64,000 nucleotides of DNA from Nesterenkonia halotolerans (GTDB taxonomy: Bacteria; Actinomycetota; Actinomycetes; Actinomycetales; Micrococcaceae), in contig NZ_JADBEE010000001.1 of the NCBI RefSeq assembly GCF_014874065.1, positions 1,550,001-1,614,000 on the forward strand, read 5' to 3'. The notes beneath the pieces are model-generated. The model was not told where the DNA came from, ran no database searches, and worked only from the letters and a program-made list of their open reading frames with translations. Below, in pieces: positions 26,358-35,576 of this stretch; position 1 is the stretch's first letter, and each line of letters starts with the position of its first letter. Position numbers and translations under genes: made by a program.

Positions 26358-28925
26358 GTGGCTGCCCAGAGGACTGAGATCCGCGATCCCGCGGAGACCC
26401 GGTCTGCAGTGGACCCCGCAACCCTCGAGTCCGAAGGCCTGAACTCGGTCCAGGTGCTGGAACGTCACCGGCTCGGACTGGCGAACGTGCAGCCCCGCAC
26501 CACCTCTCGGTCCCTCACCGAGATCCTGCGCACGCACCTGATGACGCTGTTCAACCTCATCATCGGCATATGCGCGCTGGCCATCATCGTGCTGGGCCGG
26601 TGGCTGGATCTGCTCTTCGCCGTCGCCGCCGTGGCCAACGTGATCATCGGGCTGTTCCAGGAGTACAGCGCCAAGCGCAAGCTGGACGCCATCGCGCTGC
26701 TGCATCAGGACAGCGTACGTGCGCTGCGGGACGGGATGCTGCTGGAGATCCACCGTGAGCAGATCGTCCTGGACGACGTCATCGAGCTGCACCGCGGCGA
26801 TGAGGTCCCGGCCGATGGCACCGTGCTCAGCTCCGCGGGCCTGGACGTGGACGAGTCCATGCTCACCGGAGAATCCGACGCGGTGCCGAAACGCCGTGAC
26901 GAGCAGCTGCTCTCCGGCACGGCCGTGGTGGCGGGCTCGGGTCGGTTCCGGGTCACCGCGGTCGGAGAGCGCGCCCACGCGGTCAAGCTCGCCACCGAGG
27001 CGAAGCGCTACCAGAAGATCAACTCGGAGCTGCGCCGTGCGCTGGAGAAGATCGCGTTCTGGCTCTCCCTCGTCCTGCTGCCCATCGTGGCCGTGGTGCT
27101 CAACGGACAGATGCAGGCCTTCGGAGGATGGAATGCGGCCTGGGCCTCCGGGCAGTGGCGCGACGCCGTGGTCACGGCGGTCTCCTCCGTGACGGCGATG
27201 ATCCCGCAGGGTCTGGCGCTGATGACCACGATCGCCTTCGCCGTGGCCGCGGTGAAGCTCTCCAAACAGAATGTGTTGATCCAGGAGCAGCCCGCGGTGG
27301 AGATCCTCGCCCGTGTGGACGTGGTCTGTCTGGACAAGACCGGCACACTGACCGACGGCACCATCGCGTTCCACCAGGCGACTCCGCTGACTCCCCTCGG
27401 GCACCCCGAGGTGGTGGATCGCGGCCCGGACTCCACCGCGCTGGAAGGAACCGATGGATGGGAGCAGGCACTGGCGTTCTTCGGCGCCGATGAGCATGCG
27501 AACGCCACGGCCGCCGCCCTGCGCGCACCCTATAGGGCGCTGCCTCGGCATCGCGCCGCCAGTCAGGTGCAGTTCTCCTCAGCCCGCCGGTGGTCTGCGG
27601 TGACCTTCGCTGAGGACTCCGGCGCCCTGGCAGGACACTGGGTGCTCGGGGCCCCGGAGATGCTGCGTCAAGATGCCGTGGCCTCAGGCGTTGAGGTCGA
27701 CGCGCTGCTGCGCCGCACGGATGCACTCTCCAGCCGTGGCCTGCGCACCATGCTGCTCGCCCATGCCCCGCTGGACGGGCCGATCGTCCCTGGCGGCACC
27801 GGACCCTTGGGCCGCGGAGAGCGCCTCCCCCAGGACCTGTCGCCGGTGGCGCTGCTGACGTTCAAGGAGAACGTCCGGCCCGAGGCCCGTGCCACCCTGG
27901 AGTACTTCCGTGAGCAGAACGTGGCGCTGAAGGTGATCTCCGGAGACTCACCCAAGACCGCCGCAGCAGTCGCCAGGGAAGTGGGCATGGCGGTGGAAGG
28001 CGACGCAGTGGACGCGTCCACGCTGCCCAGCGACCCCGCCGCGCTGCGGGAGGTGCTGGAGCACCACTCCGTGTTCGGGCGGGTCTCCCCCGAGCAGAAG
28101 CGACTGATGGTCGAGACGTTGAAGTCTGCGGGACATGTCGTGGCCATGACCGGCGACGGCGTCAATGACGCGCTGGCCATGAAGAAGGCTGACCTGGGCA
28201 TCGCGATGGGCGACGGCGCCCCGGCCACCAAAGCGGTGTCCCGCATGGTGCTGCTGGACGGCCGCTTCGACCGGCTGCCCTCTGTGCTTGCCGAGGGACG
28301 CAAGGTGATCGCCAACACCGAGCGGGTGGCACATCTCTTCCTCTCCAAGACCGCCTACGCCATCCTGCTGGGCCTGGTGTACGGCCTGCTGTTCTGGGAG
28401 TTCCCCTTCCTCCCGCGCCAGTTCTCCACGGTGGACTTCCTGATGCTCGGCTGCCCGGCCTTCTTCCTGGCACTGATGCCCAACACCAGGCTGTATCGAC
28501 CAGGTTTCCTGCGCCGCTCGGTGGTCTTCGCGATCCCCACGGCACTGGCGATCGTGCTCAGCGTGGTCACGGTCAGCGCGTTCGGTCGCTACCTGGCCGA
28601 GCCCGCCGCAGCGATCCAGACTGCGGCGACCCTCTGCCTGACAGCGGTGGGGCTGTGGGTGCTCAACGTCGCTCTGCGTCCGCTGACCCCGCTGCGCGTG
28701 ACCCTGATCAGCTGCATGTACCTGCTCCTGGCCGCGGTGCTCCTCGTCCCGGTCTCCCAGCAATATCACCTGTTCGCAATGCCCTCGACCGAGCTGCTGA
28801 GCGCCTCGGTGGTCTCCATCATCATCGGCTGCGGATTGGTGGACGTCGGAAGCCGGGCCACCACAGCGCTGGCCCGGCGCCGTGGGGACTCCGGGAATTC
28901 CCGTGCGCAGGTCGACGCTGAATAA
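26358..28925 (+). CDS. P-type ATPase, CtpE-like cation pump
   Basis: An 855-residue P-type ATPase. Order: N-terminal helices, actuator domain with MLTGESDAV, the M4 segment with [11 protein letters not shown], phosphorylation motif DKTGTLTDG, a nucleotide domain, and the hinge [21 protein letters not shown], then six C-terminal helices. The M4 Ile-Pro-Gln in place of the Pro-Glu-Gly-Leu form of calcium pumps is as in mycobacterial CtpE, which imports Ca2+. Substrate by analogy only. The GTG start is chosen from the -10 spacing and from the start of conserved sequence. panD follows after 58 nt. Confidence 0.87.
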   Translation: MAAQRTEIRDPAETRSAVDPATLESEGLNSVQVLERHRLGLANVQPRTTSRSLTEILRTHLMTLFNLIIGICALAIIVLGRWLDLLFAVAAVANVIIGLFQEYSAKRKLDAIALLHQDSVRALRDGMLLEIHREQIVLDDVIELHRGDEVPADGTVLSSAGLDVDESMLTGESDAVPKRRDEQLLSGTAVVAGSGRFRVTAVGERAHAVKLATEAKRYQKINSELRRALEKIAFWLSLVLLPIVAVVLNGQMQAFGGWNAAWASGQWRDAVVTAVSSVTAMIPQGLALMTTIAFAVAAVKLSKQNVLIQEQPAVEILARVDVVCLDKTGTLTDGTIAFHQATPLTPLGHPEVVDRGPDSTALEGTDGWEQALAFFGADEHANATAAALRAPYRALPRHRAASQVQFSSARRWSAVTFAEDSGALAGHWVLGAPEMLRQDAVASGVEVDALLRRTDALSSRGLRTMLLAHAPLDGPIVPGGTGPLGRGERLPQDLSPVALLTFKENVRPEARATLEYFREQNVALKVISGDSPKTAAAVAREVGMAVEGDAVDASTLPSDPAALREVLEHHSVFGRVSPEQKRLMVETLKSAGHVVAMTGDGVNDALAMKKADLGIAMGDGAPATKAVSRMVLLDGRFDRLPSVLAEGRKVIANTERVAHLFLSKTAYAILLGLVYGLLFWEFPFLPRQFSTVDFLMLGCPAFFLALMPNTRLYRPGFLRRSVVFAIPTALAIVLSVVTVSAFGRYLAEPAAAIQTAATLCLTAVGLWVLNVALRPLTPLRVTLISCMYLLLAAVLLVPVSQQYHLFAMPSTELLSASVVSIIIGCGLVDVGSRATTALARRRGDSGNSRAQVDAE

Positions 28926-28983
28926 TGGGGAACCTGTTCATCCATCCCGGCGCTTCGCCGGCTTCGTCGAAAGTGAGCCCTTC

Positions 28984-29406
28984 ATGCTGAGGACCGTCAT
29001 GGGCGGGAAGATCCACCGCGCCACGGTCACCCACGCGGATCTGCACTACGTAGGTTCCGTCACGGTGGACTCCGACCTCCTGGACGCCGCCGGAATCGTC
29101 GAGGGCGAGAAGGTCCAGGTCGTCGACATCACCAACGGTGCGCGGATCGAGACCTACACCATCGCCGGGCCCCGTGGGACCGGAGTCATCGGCATCAACG
29201 GCGCAGCCGCCCACCTGGTACATCCAGACGACCTGGTCATCCTGATCTCCTACGTGATGGTCGACGCGGCAGAGTTGGCCGGGCACCAGCCACAGGTCGT
29301 CCACGTGGACACGCAGAATCGAATCGTGCAGATCGGCAACGACCCCGCCGAACCGGTGCCGGGCGCCGTCGACCAGGTGAATCCGCGGACCGCGGTGCTG
29401 CACTGA
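28984..29406 (+). CDS. panD: Aspartate 1-decarboxylase
   Basis: A 140-residue pyruvoyl-dependent enzyme making beta-alanine for pantothenate and CoA. The ATG begins [20 protein letters not shown], and the self-cleavage site is Gly24-Ser25 in YVGSVTVD. The later [26 protein letters not shown] region (here HPDDLVI) completes the family pattern. Usual length is 126-140. Reading the frame from 28882 would add 34 unrelated residues. No other pantothenate gene is near. Confidence 0.93.
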   Translation: MLRTVMGGKIHRATVTHADLHYVGSVTVDSDLLDAAGIVEGEKVQVVDITNGARIETYTIAGPRGTGVIGINGAAAHLVHPDDLVILISYVMVDAAELAGHQPQVVHVDTQNRIVQIGNDPAEPVPGAVDQVNPRTAVLH

Positions 29407-29592
29407 GCTGAGCTGCGAGCGAGCTGGGCCGCTCGGGGCTGTCAGTAGCTGGGTTGTTCATCCGGAGCAGAACTGGACTGCATCAGGGCTCTTCAGCGGT
29501 CATGGCCGTGACACGGAGCCACAGTTCGGGCTAGGTTCGATTCAGTCACGCAGTACAGAGACACTGCAGTCATCGGCAGAACGGAGTTGATC

Positions 29593-30057
29593 ATGAAACT
29601 GTTCACATTGGGCACAGGCATCGCCATCGGCTACCTCATCGGCAGCAAGCGAGGCAGAGCAGAATTTGAGCGCACGCTCAGCACCGTGAAGAAGAACGCC
29701 GCCGAGAAGTGGAAGGACCCCAAGGTCCAGGAGCAGGTCACCAAGGCCGAGGACACCGCCAAGAAATACGCCTCCGAAGCGGCAGGGTCCGTGAAGAAGC
29801 GCGCCGAAGACGCCAAGGGACCCGTGGCCGATGCCGCAGTGGATGCCGCAGCCCGGGTCGAGGAAGCCGCGAAGAAGGCCGGCGGCCCCGCAGAGAAGGT
29901 GGCTGGCCAGGCCTCCGCAAAGGTCAACGAGAAGGCCGGAGCCGCAGGACAGAAGTCCGGCTCCTCCTCCACCGGATCATCCTCCGGGTCCAGCACCGGC
30001 TCGACGACCGGCACCACAGGCTCGAACTCGAACAACGGCTCGAGCTCCAGCAGCTGA
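29593..30057 (+). CDS. YtxH-like membrane-associated protein
   Basis: A 154-residue protein. Residues 1-20 (MKLFTLGTGIAIGYLIGSKRG) are a short hydrophobic glycine-zipper-like helix with the YtxH signature GYLIGSKRGR. A long amphipathic region of Lys, Glu and Ala (about 25-115) follows, like LEA or apolipoprotein-type helices. The last 35 residues are only Ser, Gly, Thr and Asn. The ATG at 29593 has GGAG 6 nt upstream. YtxH proteins are linked to envelope stress but without a defined activity. Confidence 0.78.
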   Translation: MKLFTLGTGIAIGYLIGSKRGRAEFERTLSTVKKNAAEKWKDPKVQEQVTKAEDTAKKYASEAAGSVKKRAEDAKGPVADAAVDAAARVEEAAKKAGGPAEKVAGQASAKVNEKAGAAGQKSGSSSTGSSSGSSTGSTTGTTGSNSNNGSSSSS

Positions 30058-30088
30058 GCCTGAGGGCTCGAGCGCTGAACCCTTGAGC

Positions 30089-30134
30089 TGGCCGTGGTGC
30101 CTGCCCGCCGTGCGTGGGGCAGGCACCACGGCCA
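30089..30134. terminator. 17-bp stem hairpin
   Basis: Perfect 17-bp stem (30089-30105 with 30118-30134) and 12-nt loop, between the YtxH-like gene and the first ATP-grasp-related gene. No U tract follows on the plus strand. The stem ends only 5 nt before the -10 element of the next gene, so it insulates that promoter. Confidence 0.7.
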
Positions 30135-30139
30135 ACCTA

Positions 30140-30145
30140 TATCCT
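30140..30145 (+). promoter_or_regulatory. -10 element, leaderless-type, ATP-grasp pair
   Basis: TATCCT (part of TATATCCT) with 7 nt to ATG 30153. It probably drives both ATP-grasp-related genes. Confidence 0.5.
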
Positions 30146-30152
30146 GAGAGCT

Positions 30153-31124
30153 ATGCCGCCTGAGACCATCGACGCACGACTGATCATCGATACCCTCGCG
30201 AACCGTTCGATGAACGCGTTCGCCGAGGTGCCGCGCCACGACCAGCTCATCCGTCTGGCGCTGCGCCGGCGTCGCGTGGAGCTGCGCCCCGTCGGCGAGC
30301 GCAGCCTGGTCTTCGTCTTCGGCGGCGTGGTGGTCGGCGGGATGGACGCCACCGTGACCACCCTGGTCAGCGCCCACGCACGGCGCATCACCTCTGATCC
30401 GAACCTGCTGCGGCGACACCTGGAGATCCAGGAGATCCCCGTGGAGCCGCAGGTCGTCACGATGGAGCCTGCGGAGCCGCAGGCTGCGGCCCTCGAGCCT
30501 GGGGCTGAACCTGAGGCGACCGGGGAAGCGCCGGCCGAGCAGCAGGCTGCCGAACCCGAGCCACAGACTGCCGACGAGAGTTCACAGACTCCGGCGCCTC
30601 CCGCGAACAGCGTCCGCGTCTTCGTCGTCGGAGATCGGGTCTGCGCCGCGCTGCTCCGGGTGTCTCCCGTGGTCCTCGGCGACGGGACCTCGACCCTCCG
30701 TGAGCTCCTGGAGCAGGATGCCGTGGCTCGTGGCCGCCATGCTCTGGTCGCCTCTCCACCGGAGTGGGACCCGACCGCCCAGGCCGCGGGATCCGATGTG
30801 GACACACGGGTCCCGGCCTCGAACGAGCTGGTGCACCTCGGTGAGTCACGGGAGATCTCCGGCGGGGGTCTGCACATCGATCTCACCGACGAGTTCCCCG
30901 ACTCGCTGCAGGAACTTGCCGTCGAGGCCGTGGCCGCAGTGCCCGGACTCAATGCCGCCGCCGTCGACCTGGAAGTCATCGACCTGGAGACCGCTGAGGG
31001 CGCGTTCGTTCGGGCCGTGCTGCCCGAGGCCGATATCAGCCCCGCCCACTACCCCGCGTATGGGGATTCCCATGACGTCGCGGGAGCCATCGCTGAGGAG
31101 ATCCTGCTTCGTGCATCCCGATAA
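30153..31124 (+). CDS. ATP-grasp paralogue lacking the ATP-binding subdomain
   Basis: A 323-residue protein related to the next gene. Residues 50-95 (LVFVFGGVVVGGMDATVTT) match the other protein's LFFLSGMVVGGMDTVVTS. Residues 155-323 match its C-terminal half: VFVVGDRVCAALLRVSPVVLGDGTSTLREL, the GGGLHIDLTDEFPDSL block and HYPAYGDSHDVAGAI. The stretch with the nucleotide-binding lysine is missing and is replaced by about 50 residues of Glu, Ala, Pro and Gln. The metal-binding Asp-x-Asn before HYPAYG is replaced by AVL. It is therefore probably catalytically dead, perhaps a partner subunit. The downstream gene overlaps it by 14 nt. Confidence 0.75.
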   Translation: MPPETIDARLIIDTLANRSMNAFAEVPRHDQLIRLALRRRRVELRPVGERSLVFVFGGVVVGGMDATVTTLVSAHARRITSDPNLLRRHLEIQEIPVEPQVVTMEPAEPQAAALEPGAEPEATGEAPAEQQAAEPEPQTADESSQTPAPPANSVRVFVVGDRVCAALLRVSPVVLGDGTSTLRELLEQDAVARGRHALVASPPEWDPTAQAAGSDVDTRVPASNELVHLGESREISGGGLHIDLTDEFPDSLQELAVEAVAAVPGLNAAAVDLEVIDLETAEGAFVRAVLPEADISPAHYPAYGDSHDVAGAIAEEILLRASR

Positions 31125-32244
31125 TCACAGCGCCACGGCCGTGAGCGAGACCATGCCCCCGGCACCGCCCGCTCGGCCCGCCCTGGAACGCAGCGCCACG
31201 CCCAGCGCGCTCGAGAGCTTCATCGCCGAACATCTGGAGCCCGCGTTCGACCAGCTGCACCGCTGGCAGAACATCATGGACCACGAGATGCTGCTGCACC
31301 GCGCCGCCCGGCGAAAGAAGATGACGATCACGAAGATCAACGACTCCAATGTTCTCTTCTTCCTTTCCGGCATGGTGGTCGGTGGGATGGACACTGTCGT
31401 GACCTCTCTGGTCAGCCATCAGGCACGCCGAGTCTCAGCCTCCAAGGCCATGACCAAGAAATACCTGCAGGCCGCTGAGGTTCCCACGCCCAAGGGACGG
31501 GCGATCAACCCCACCGAGTTCACCCGCGCGGTGCAGCACCTGAAGAAGTCCGACGGCCCGGTGACGGTCAAGCCCTCCGCCGGGCGCGCGGGGCGGGGCA
31601 TCACCACGGACATCACCACTCGGGAGCAGCTGCGGCAGGCGTGGACCTCCGCGATGGCGGCCCGTTCGGCCACCTCCAGCGCGCGCTACGTGATCATGGT
31701 GGAGGAACACCGTGCGGGACTGGACCTCCGCGCCTGCGTGGTCGGCGAGACCGTGGTCGGCGCGATCGCTCGCATCCCGTTCTACGTCATCGGCGACGGC
31801 GTGAGCACGGTCGCCGAACTGGCCGCCGCGGAGATCCAGCGCCGGCAGAGCAATGCATATCTTGCGACCCGGCAGCCCCGCGTCACGGACACCTTCCTGG
31901 CGCCGATGGGAATCACGACCGAGACGGTCCCTGACCACGGAGCCCTGCAGCTGCTGACGCCGACGGCGGACACCGCCCGCGGCGGTGGGCTCACCGTGGA
32001 CGTCCTGGACCTGCTCAGCGATGAGCTCAAGGATCTCGCCGTGGACGGACTGCTGGCGGTGCCCGGCCTCGGCGCCGCTGCGGTGGACATGCTGGCACCG
32101 GAGCTCGGGTCGGCCGCGGAGGCCGTGGTCCTGGACGTGAATCCCTACGCGAACCTGATGCAGTTCCACTACCCCGCCTACGGCGCCGCGCGGCGGATCA
32201 ACGATCCGATCCTGGACCAGCTGCTGCACCGCGCCTCACGCTGA
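31111..32244 (+). CDS. ATP-grasp enzyme, cyanophycin synthetase-like
   Basis: A 377-residue single ATP-grasp protein. A pre-domain (80-130) with SGMVVGGMDTVV and AMTKKYLQAAEVPTPKG is followed by Lys154 in VTVKPSAGRAGRGI, Glu198-Glu199 in VMVEEH-like sequence, VGETVVGAIARIPFYVIGDG and the metal-binding DVNPYANL. Order and motifs match the N-terminal ligase module of cyanophycin synthetase (KPxxGNxGRGV type), which forms peptide bonds with amino acids. Cyanophycin synthetases have a second Mur-ligase module that is absent here. The product is unknown. GTG 31111 (GAGGAG 10 nt upstream) overlaps the previous gene; GTG 31141 or ATG 31153 are alternatives. Confidence 0.78.
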   Translation: MHPDNHSATAVSETMPPAPPARPALERSATPSALESFIAEHLEPAFDQLHRWQNIMDHEMLLHRAARRKKMTITKINDSNVLFFLSGMVVGGMDTVVTSLVSHQARRVSASKAMTKKYLQAAEVPTPKGRAINPTEFTRAVQHLKKSDGPVTVKPSAGRAGRGITTDITTREQLRQAWTSAMAARSATSSARYVIMVEEHRAGLDLRACVVGETVVGAIARIPFYVIGDGVSTVAELAAAEIQRRQSNAYLATRQPRVTDTFLAPMGITTETVPDHGALQLLTPTADTARGGGLTVDVLDLLSDELKDLAVDGLLAVPGLGAAAVDMLAPELGSAAEAVVLDVNPYANLMQFHYPAYGAARRINDPILDQLLHRASR

Positions 32245-32250
32245 TCCAAC

Positions 32251-32283
32251 GGTCAGGATGCCCCTCCCGCCTGGCCCCTGACC
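32251..32283 (+). terminator. Weak hairpin after the ATP-grasp gene
   Basis: GGTCAGG (32251-32257) pairs with CCTGACC (32277-32283) over a 19-nt loop. No U tract follows, so it is only a possible terminator before the sulfonate operon. Confidence 0.35.
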
Positions 32284-32348
32284 CCCTCTCCTCCGCCGAC
32301 ACGAGACCGAACTTGTGTGTCGTTTTGTCTCACCCATTGAACTCAGTT

Positions 32349-32378
32349 TTGATCAGATTCTGCGCCTGTGCGTATTCT
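32349..32378 (+). promoter_or_regulatory. Promoter of sulfonate transporter operon
   Basis: TTGATC (32349-32354), 18-bp spacer, TATTCT (32373-32378). The predicted start of transcription falls about 10 nt before the S-box aptamer. Best sigma-70-like match in this part. Confidence 0.65.
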
Positions 32379-32388
32379 GGTGGCTGTA

Positions 32389-32494
32389 CCATCCCGAGCG
32401 GCCGAGAGATCTGGCTCGTCGACGCCGCAGCAACCCGGGCAGGGACACCTGGATCAGGTGTCTTTTCGCCGGGTGCTACCGCCAGGATCGATGG
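32389..32494 (+). promoter_or_regulatory. SAM riboswitch (S-box), copy 1
   Basis: S-box core: CCATC (P1 5' side), GAGCGGCCGAGAGATCTGG with the GA-rich internal loop, GACGCCGCAGCAACC, a longer variable P3 hairpin, then GGTGCTACCGCCAGGATC and GATGG (P1 3' side). It leads the sulfonate ABC transporter genes. The P1 3' strand runs into GGGAG, the only ribosome site for ATG 32507, so SAM binding would hide it. Confidence 0.88.
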
Positions 32495-32506
32495 GAGTAT
32501 CCTCTG

Positions 32507-33382
32507 ATGATTTTGCCTGCCTCCACCCTGACCGAGGACGACGTGAGCGCCAAAGGCGCTGCCACCGATTCCTCCGGCGCGTCACCCGTGGCATCCAGCC
32601 GGCCGGGCTACACCTCACTCGATGTCCGACTCAGCGGCGTCGGCCGGTCCTTCGGCGACCACACCGTGCTGCGCGACGTCAGCCTGACCGTTGCTCCCGG
32701 CGAAGTGCTCGCCATTCTGGGCTCCTCGGGCTGCGGGAAATCCACTCTGCTGCGCGCCGTCGGCGGTCTCGACACCGGCAGCACCGGGGAGATCCTGATC
32801 AACGGCTCACCGGTGCAGCGCTATGACGAGCGCACCGCCGTCGGATTCCAGGAGCCGCGCCTGCTGCCCTGGCGCTCGATCTACAAGAACATCAGCCTCG
32901 GCCTGCCGCGGAGCCTGTCCAAGGCTGAGGGCCGCGAGCGGGTGGATGAGCTCCTGGAACTGGTCGGGCTGAAGGACCGCGCTGCACTGCGGCCCCGGGA
33001 GATCTCCGGCGGCATGGCGCAGCGCGCCTCGCTGGCGCGTGCGCTGGCTCGCCGACCCGGAGTGCTGCTCCTCGACGAGCCCTTCGGCGCCCTGGACGCG
33101 CTGACTCGCCTGAAGATGCAGGACCTGCTCCTCGACGTCCATGCACAGACCGGCACCACCGTGCTGCTGGTCACCCATGATGTGGATGAGGCGCTGCAGC
33201 TGGCCGACCGCGTGCTGCTGCTGGGCAAGAACGCCCAAGACCCCACAGCCGCCGAGGGAGCGACCATCGCGCGACTGCTGAATGTGCCGGGGTCTCGCCC
33301 CCGAGATCGCGCCTCGGCCGAGCTTGCAGCTCTGCGCGGCGAGCTTTTCTCCGGTCTCGGCGTGGATTCTCACACCCACTGA
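32507..33382 (+). CDS. ssuB: ABC transporter ATPase for aliphatic sulfonates
   Basis: A 291-residue ATPase. After an unusual acidic 40-residue leader come Walker A LGSSGCGKSTLL, the Q-loop VGFQEPRLLPW, signature ISGGMAQRASLARALA, Walker B VLLLDEPFGALDAL and the H-loop His in VTHDVDEAL. The QEPRLLPW and GALDALTR sequences are typical of the SsuB/TauB/NrtD group. The start ATG has GGGAG with 9-nt spacing inside the end of the riboswitch. The binding protein and permease follow, so the three form one importer. Confidence 0.88.
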   Translation: MILPASTLTEDDVSAKGAATDSSGASPVASSRPGYTSLDVRLSGVGRSFGDHTVLRDVSLTVAPGEVLAILGSSGCGKSTLLRAVGGLDTGSTGEILINGSPVQRYDERTAVGFQEPRLLPWRSIYKNISLGLPRSLSKAEGRERVDELLELVGLKDRAALRPREISGGMAQRASLARALARRPGVLLLDEPFGALDALTRLKMQDLLLDVHAQTGTTVLLVTHDVDEALQLADRVLLLGKNAQDPTAAEGATIARLLNVPGSRPRDRASAELAALRGELFSGLGVDSHTH

Positions 33383-33558
33383 CTCCTCAAAGCATGACGA
33401 AGCACGCCTGTCCCCGCGCGGCCTCTCCGCCGAGTCGATTCAGGTAGACCTGCAGATGACCCGTCACTCTCCGGGAACTCGTCACGGAACTTTGCTGAAC
33501 ATAACTCCTCGGGCTCCGCTCGAAGTCGCCCACCGTTGAAGAACTGAAAGGCTCTCCC

Positions 33559-34641
33559 ATGCCCCGCACCACCGCTTCCCACTCGTTCGTAGCCTCCCAC
33601 GGATCCGCCGCAAAGGCGGTCTCTGTCGCCGCCGTCGTCGCCCTGCTCGCCACGGCCTGCGGAGGAAACGGTGGCGAGGACGAGCAACTGGAGACGCTGA
33701 ACATCGACTTCGCCACGTACAACCCGCTCAGCCTGATCATCCTGGAGAACGGCTGGCTGGAAGAGGAGCTGGAGGAGCTCGACGTCGATGTGAAGTGGGT
33801 GCAGTCCACGGGCTCGAACGTCGCCAATGAGAACCTGCGCGCCGGCAACATCGACGTGGGATCCACTGCAGGCTCCGCCGCCCTGCTCAACCGCGCCGTC
33901 GGCGCGGACACCCACACGATCATGATCGAGAACCAGCCGGAGTGGTCTGCGCTGGTCACCAACGGCGACTCTGACATCGAATCGGTGGAGGACCTCGAAG
34001 GGGCCTCGATCGCCGCCACCCCTGCGACGGACCCCTACTTCTTCATGGCCCGCTCGCTGCAGGAGGCCGGGCTCAGCGTGGATGACGTGGAGGTCCAGTC
34101 CCTGCAGCATGCCGACGGATGGCAGGCACTCGCCAACGGCGACGTGGACGCCTGGGCCGGCCTTGATCCCATCATGGCCGGCGCCGAAGCCGACGGCGCC
34201 GAGCTGCTCTATCGCAACGTCGACTTCAACACCTACTCGGTGATCAATGCGACCGGCGAGTTCGTCGAGGACCACCCAGACATCGCTCAGATCGTGGTCA
34301 ACGTCTACGAGCAGGCGCGCGAGTGGGCCAAGGAGAACCCCGAGGGCACCGCGGAGATCCTGGCGGAGTACGCCGGTCTCGAGCCAGAGATCGCCGAGGC
34401 CGTCATCACCGAGCGCACCAACTTCGAAGTGGATCCGGTGCCGGGAGACGATGTCCGCGCCGCGATGGAGGCGGCCGGGCCGTTCTTCGTGGAGAACGGC
34501 GACGTGGACAGCCAGGAGGCGGTGGACGAGGCGCTGGATTCACTGTTCTACACCGAGTTCGCCGAGAACATCGAGGCCACCGACGCCGAAGGCACCGAGG
34601 ACGCCGCCGACGAGGCCGATATCGAGGAGACTGACGAGTGA
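33559..34641 (+). CDS. ssuA: Sulfonate-binding lipoprotein of ABC transporter
   Basis: A 360-residue lipoprotein. The signal peptide ends in ALLATAC with Cys34 as the lipid site. The mature part is a type 2 periplasmic-binding fold of the SsuA/NMT1 type: TLNIDFATYNPLSLIILENGWLE, VKWVQSTGSNVANENLRAGNIDVG and the domain-swap region ALANGDVDAWAGLDPIM. The C-terminus carries an extra acidic tail. It is 176 nt after ssuB, with AAAGG before the ATG, and overlaps the permease start by 4 nt. Ligand is inferred from the S-box and from neighbouring desulfurisation genes. Confidence 0.85.
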   Translation: MPRTTASHSFVASHGSAAKAVSVAAVVALLATACGGNGGEDEQLETLNIDFATYNPLSLIILENGWLEEELEELDVDVKWVQSTGSNVANENLRAGNIDVGSTAGSAALLNRAVGADTHTIMIENQPEWSALVTNGDSDIESVEDLEGASIAATPATDPYFFMARSLQEAGLSVDDVEVQSLQHADGWQALANGDVDAWAGLDPIMAGAEADGAELLYRNVDFNTYSVINATGEFVEDHPDIAQIVVNVYEQAREWAKENPEGTAEILAEYAGLEPEIAEAVITERTNFEVDPVPGDDVRAAMEAAGPFFVENGDVDSQEAVDEALDSLFYTEFAENIEATDAEGTEDAADEADIEETDE

Positions 34642-35474
34642 CCGAGACCCTTCGCGCAGCACCCACCACCCAGCCGGCGGACGGACCGGCCCGAACACCA
34701 CGGCAACGACGGCGCAGGAAGCTGCCCGGGGGCGGACTGCTGATCGGCGCCGTCGTCCCGGTGCTGCTGCTGGGGGTGTGGTGGCTGGTCACCGACGGCA
34801 CCGGCACCTTCAGTCCGGTTCAGCTTCCCGCTCCACAGACGGTCTTCAGCGCCGGGATCGGGCTCTTCGAGTCCGGGGATCTGATCGATCACATGACGAT
34901 CTCGCTGCAGCGCGTGCTGCTGGGCTTCGCCGCCGGGGCGGGACTCGGACTGGCTCTGGGCTCGCTGCTCGGTCTCTCCTCCATCGCCGACGCCCTGCTG
35001 CACCCGACCGTCGGCGCCTTCCGCGCCGTGCCCTCGCTCGCCTGGGTCCCACTGCTGCTGCTCTGGGTCGGGATCGACGAGGACTCGAAGGTCATCCTGA
35101 TCGCCATCGGCGCCTTCTTCCCGGTGTTCACCGCCGTACACTCGGCGCTGCGACACGTGGATGCCCAGCTGGTGGAGGCCGGACGCGCCTTCGGGTTCCA
35201 CGGTGTGCGGCTCCTCGGCACGGTGCAGCTGCCCGCCGTCGTGCCCAGCGTGTTCTCCGGACTGCGCCTGGGCCTGGCTCAGGCCTGGCTGTTCCTGGTG
35301 GCCGCGGAGCTGCTGGCCTCCTCCGAAGGGCTGGGCTTCCTGCTGGATGAATCTCGGAACAACGGGCGCACGGACCGGCTGCTGCTGGCGATCGTGCTGC
35401 TGGCACTGCTGGGCAAGCTCACCGACACGCTGCTCGGCATCGTCGAGCGCAAGGCCCTCAAGACCTGGGCCTGA
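34638..35474 (+). CDS. ssuC: ABC transporter permease for aliphatic sulfonates
   Basis: A 278-residue permease with six helices, the first being GGGLLIGAVVPVLLLGVWWLV. The cytoplasmic coupling loop has VEAGRAFGFHGVRLLGTVQLPAVVPSVFSGLRLGLAQAWL (EAA motif), as in SsuC/TauC. The GTG at 34638 overlaps the binding-protein stop (GTGA). A strong hairpin at 35493-35555 ends the operon. Confidence 0.9.
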   Translation: MTETLRAAPTTQPADGPARTPRQRRRRKLPGGGLLIGAVVPVLLLGVWWLVTDGTGTFSPVQLPAPQTVFSAGIGLFESGDLIDHMTISLQRVLLGFAAGAGLGLALGSLLGLSSIADALLHPTVGAFRAVPSLAWVPLLLLWVGIDEDSKVILIAIGAFFPVFTAVHSALRHVDAQLVEAGRAFGFHGVRLLGTVQLPAVVPSVFSGLRLGLAQAWLFLVAAELLASSEGLGFLLDESRNNGRTDRLLLAIVLLALLGKLTDTLLGIVERKALKTWA

Positions 35475-35492
35475 ACCCGCGCTCCAGCGTTT

Positions 35493-35555
35493 TACCGGGG
35501 CTTCCGCGTTCTACCGGCCACACCATCGGCCAGGTAGAACCCGGAAGCCCCGGTA
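35493..35555. terminator. Bidirectional terminator, long hairpin
   Basis: TACCGGGGCTTCCG at 35493 pairs with CGGAAGCCCCGGTA at the 3' end, with an inner stem GTTCTACC/GGTAGAAC and GGCC/GGCC near the loop. ATTTTG follows on plus, and AAAACG on minus gives CGTTTT at its other end. It separates the convergent sulfonate-transporter and monooxygenase operons. Confidence 0.85.
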
Positions 35556-35576
35556 TTTTGCGTTGAGAAGGGGCGC

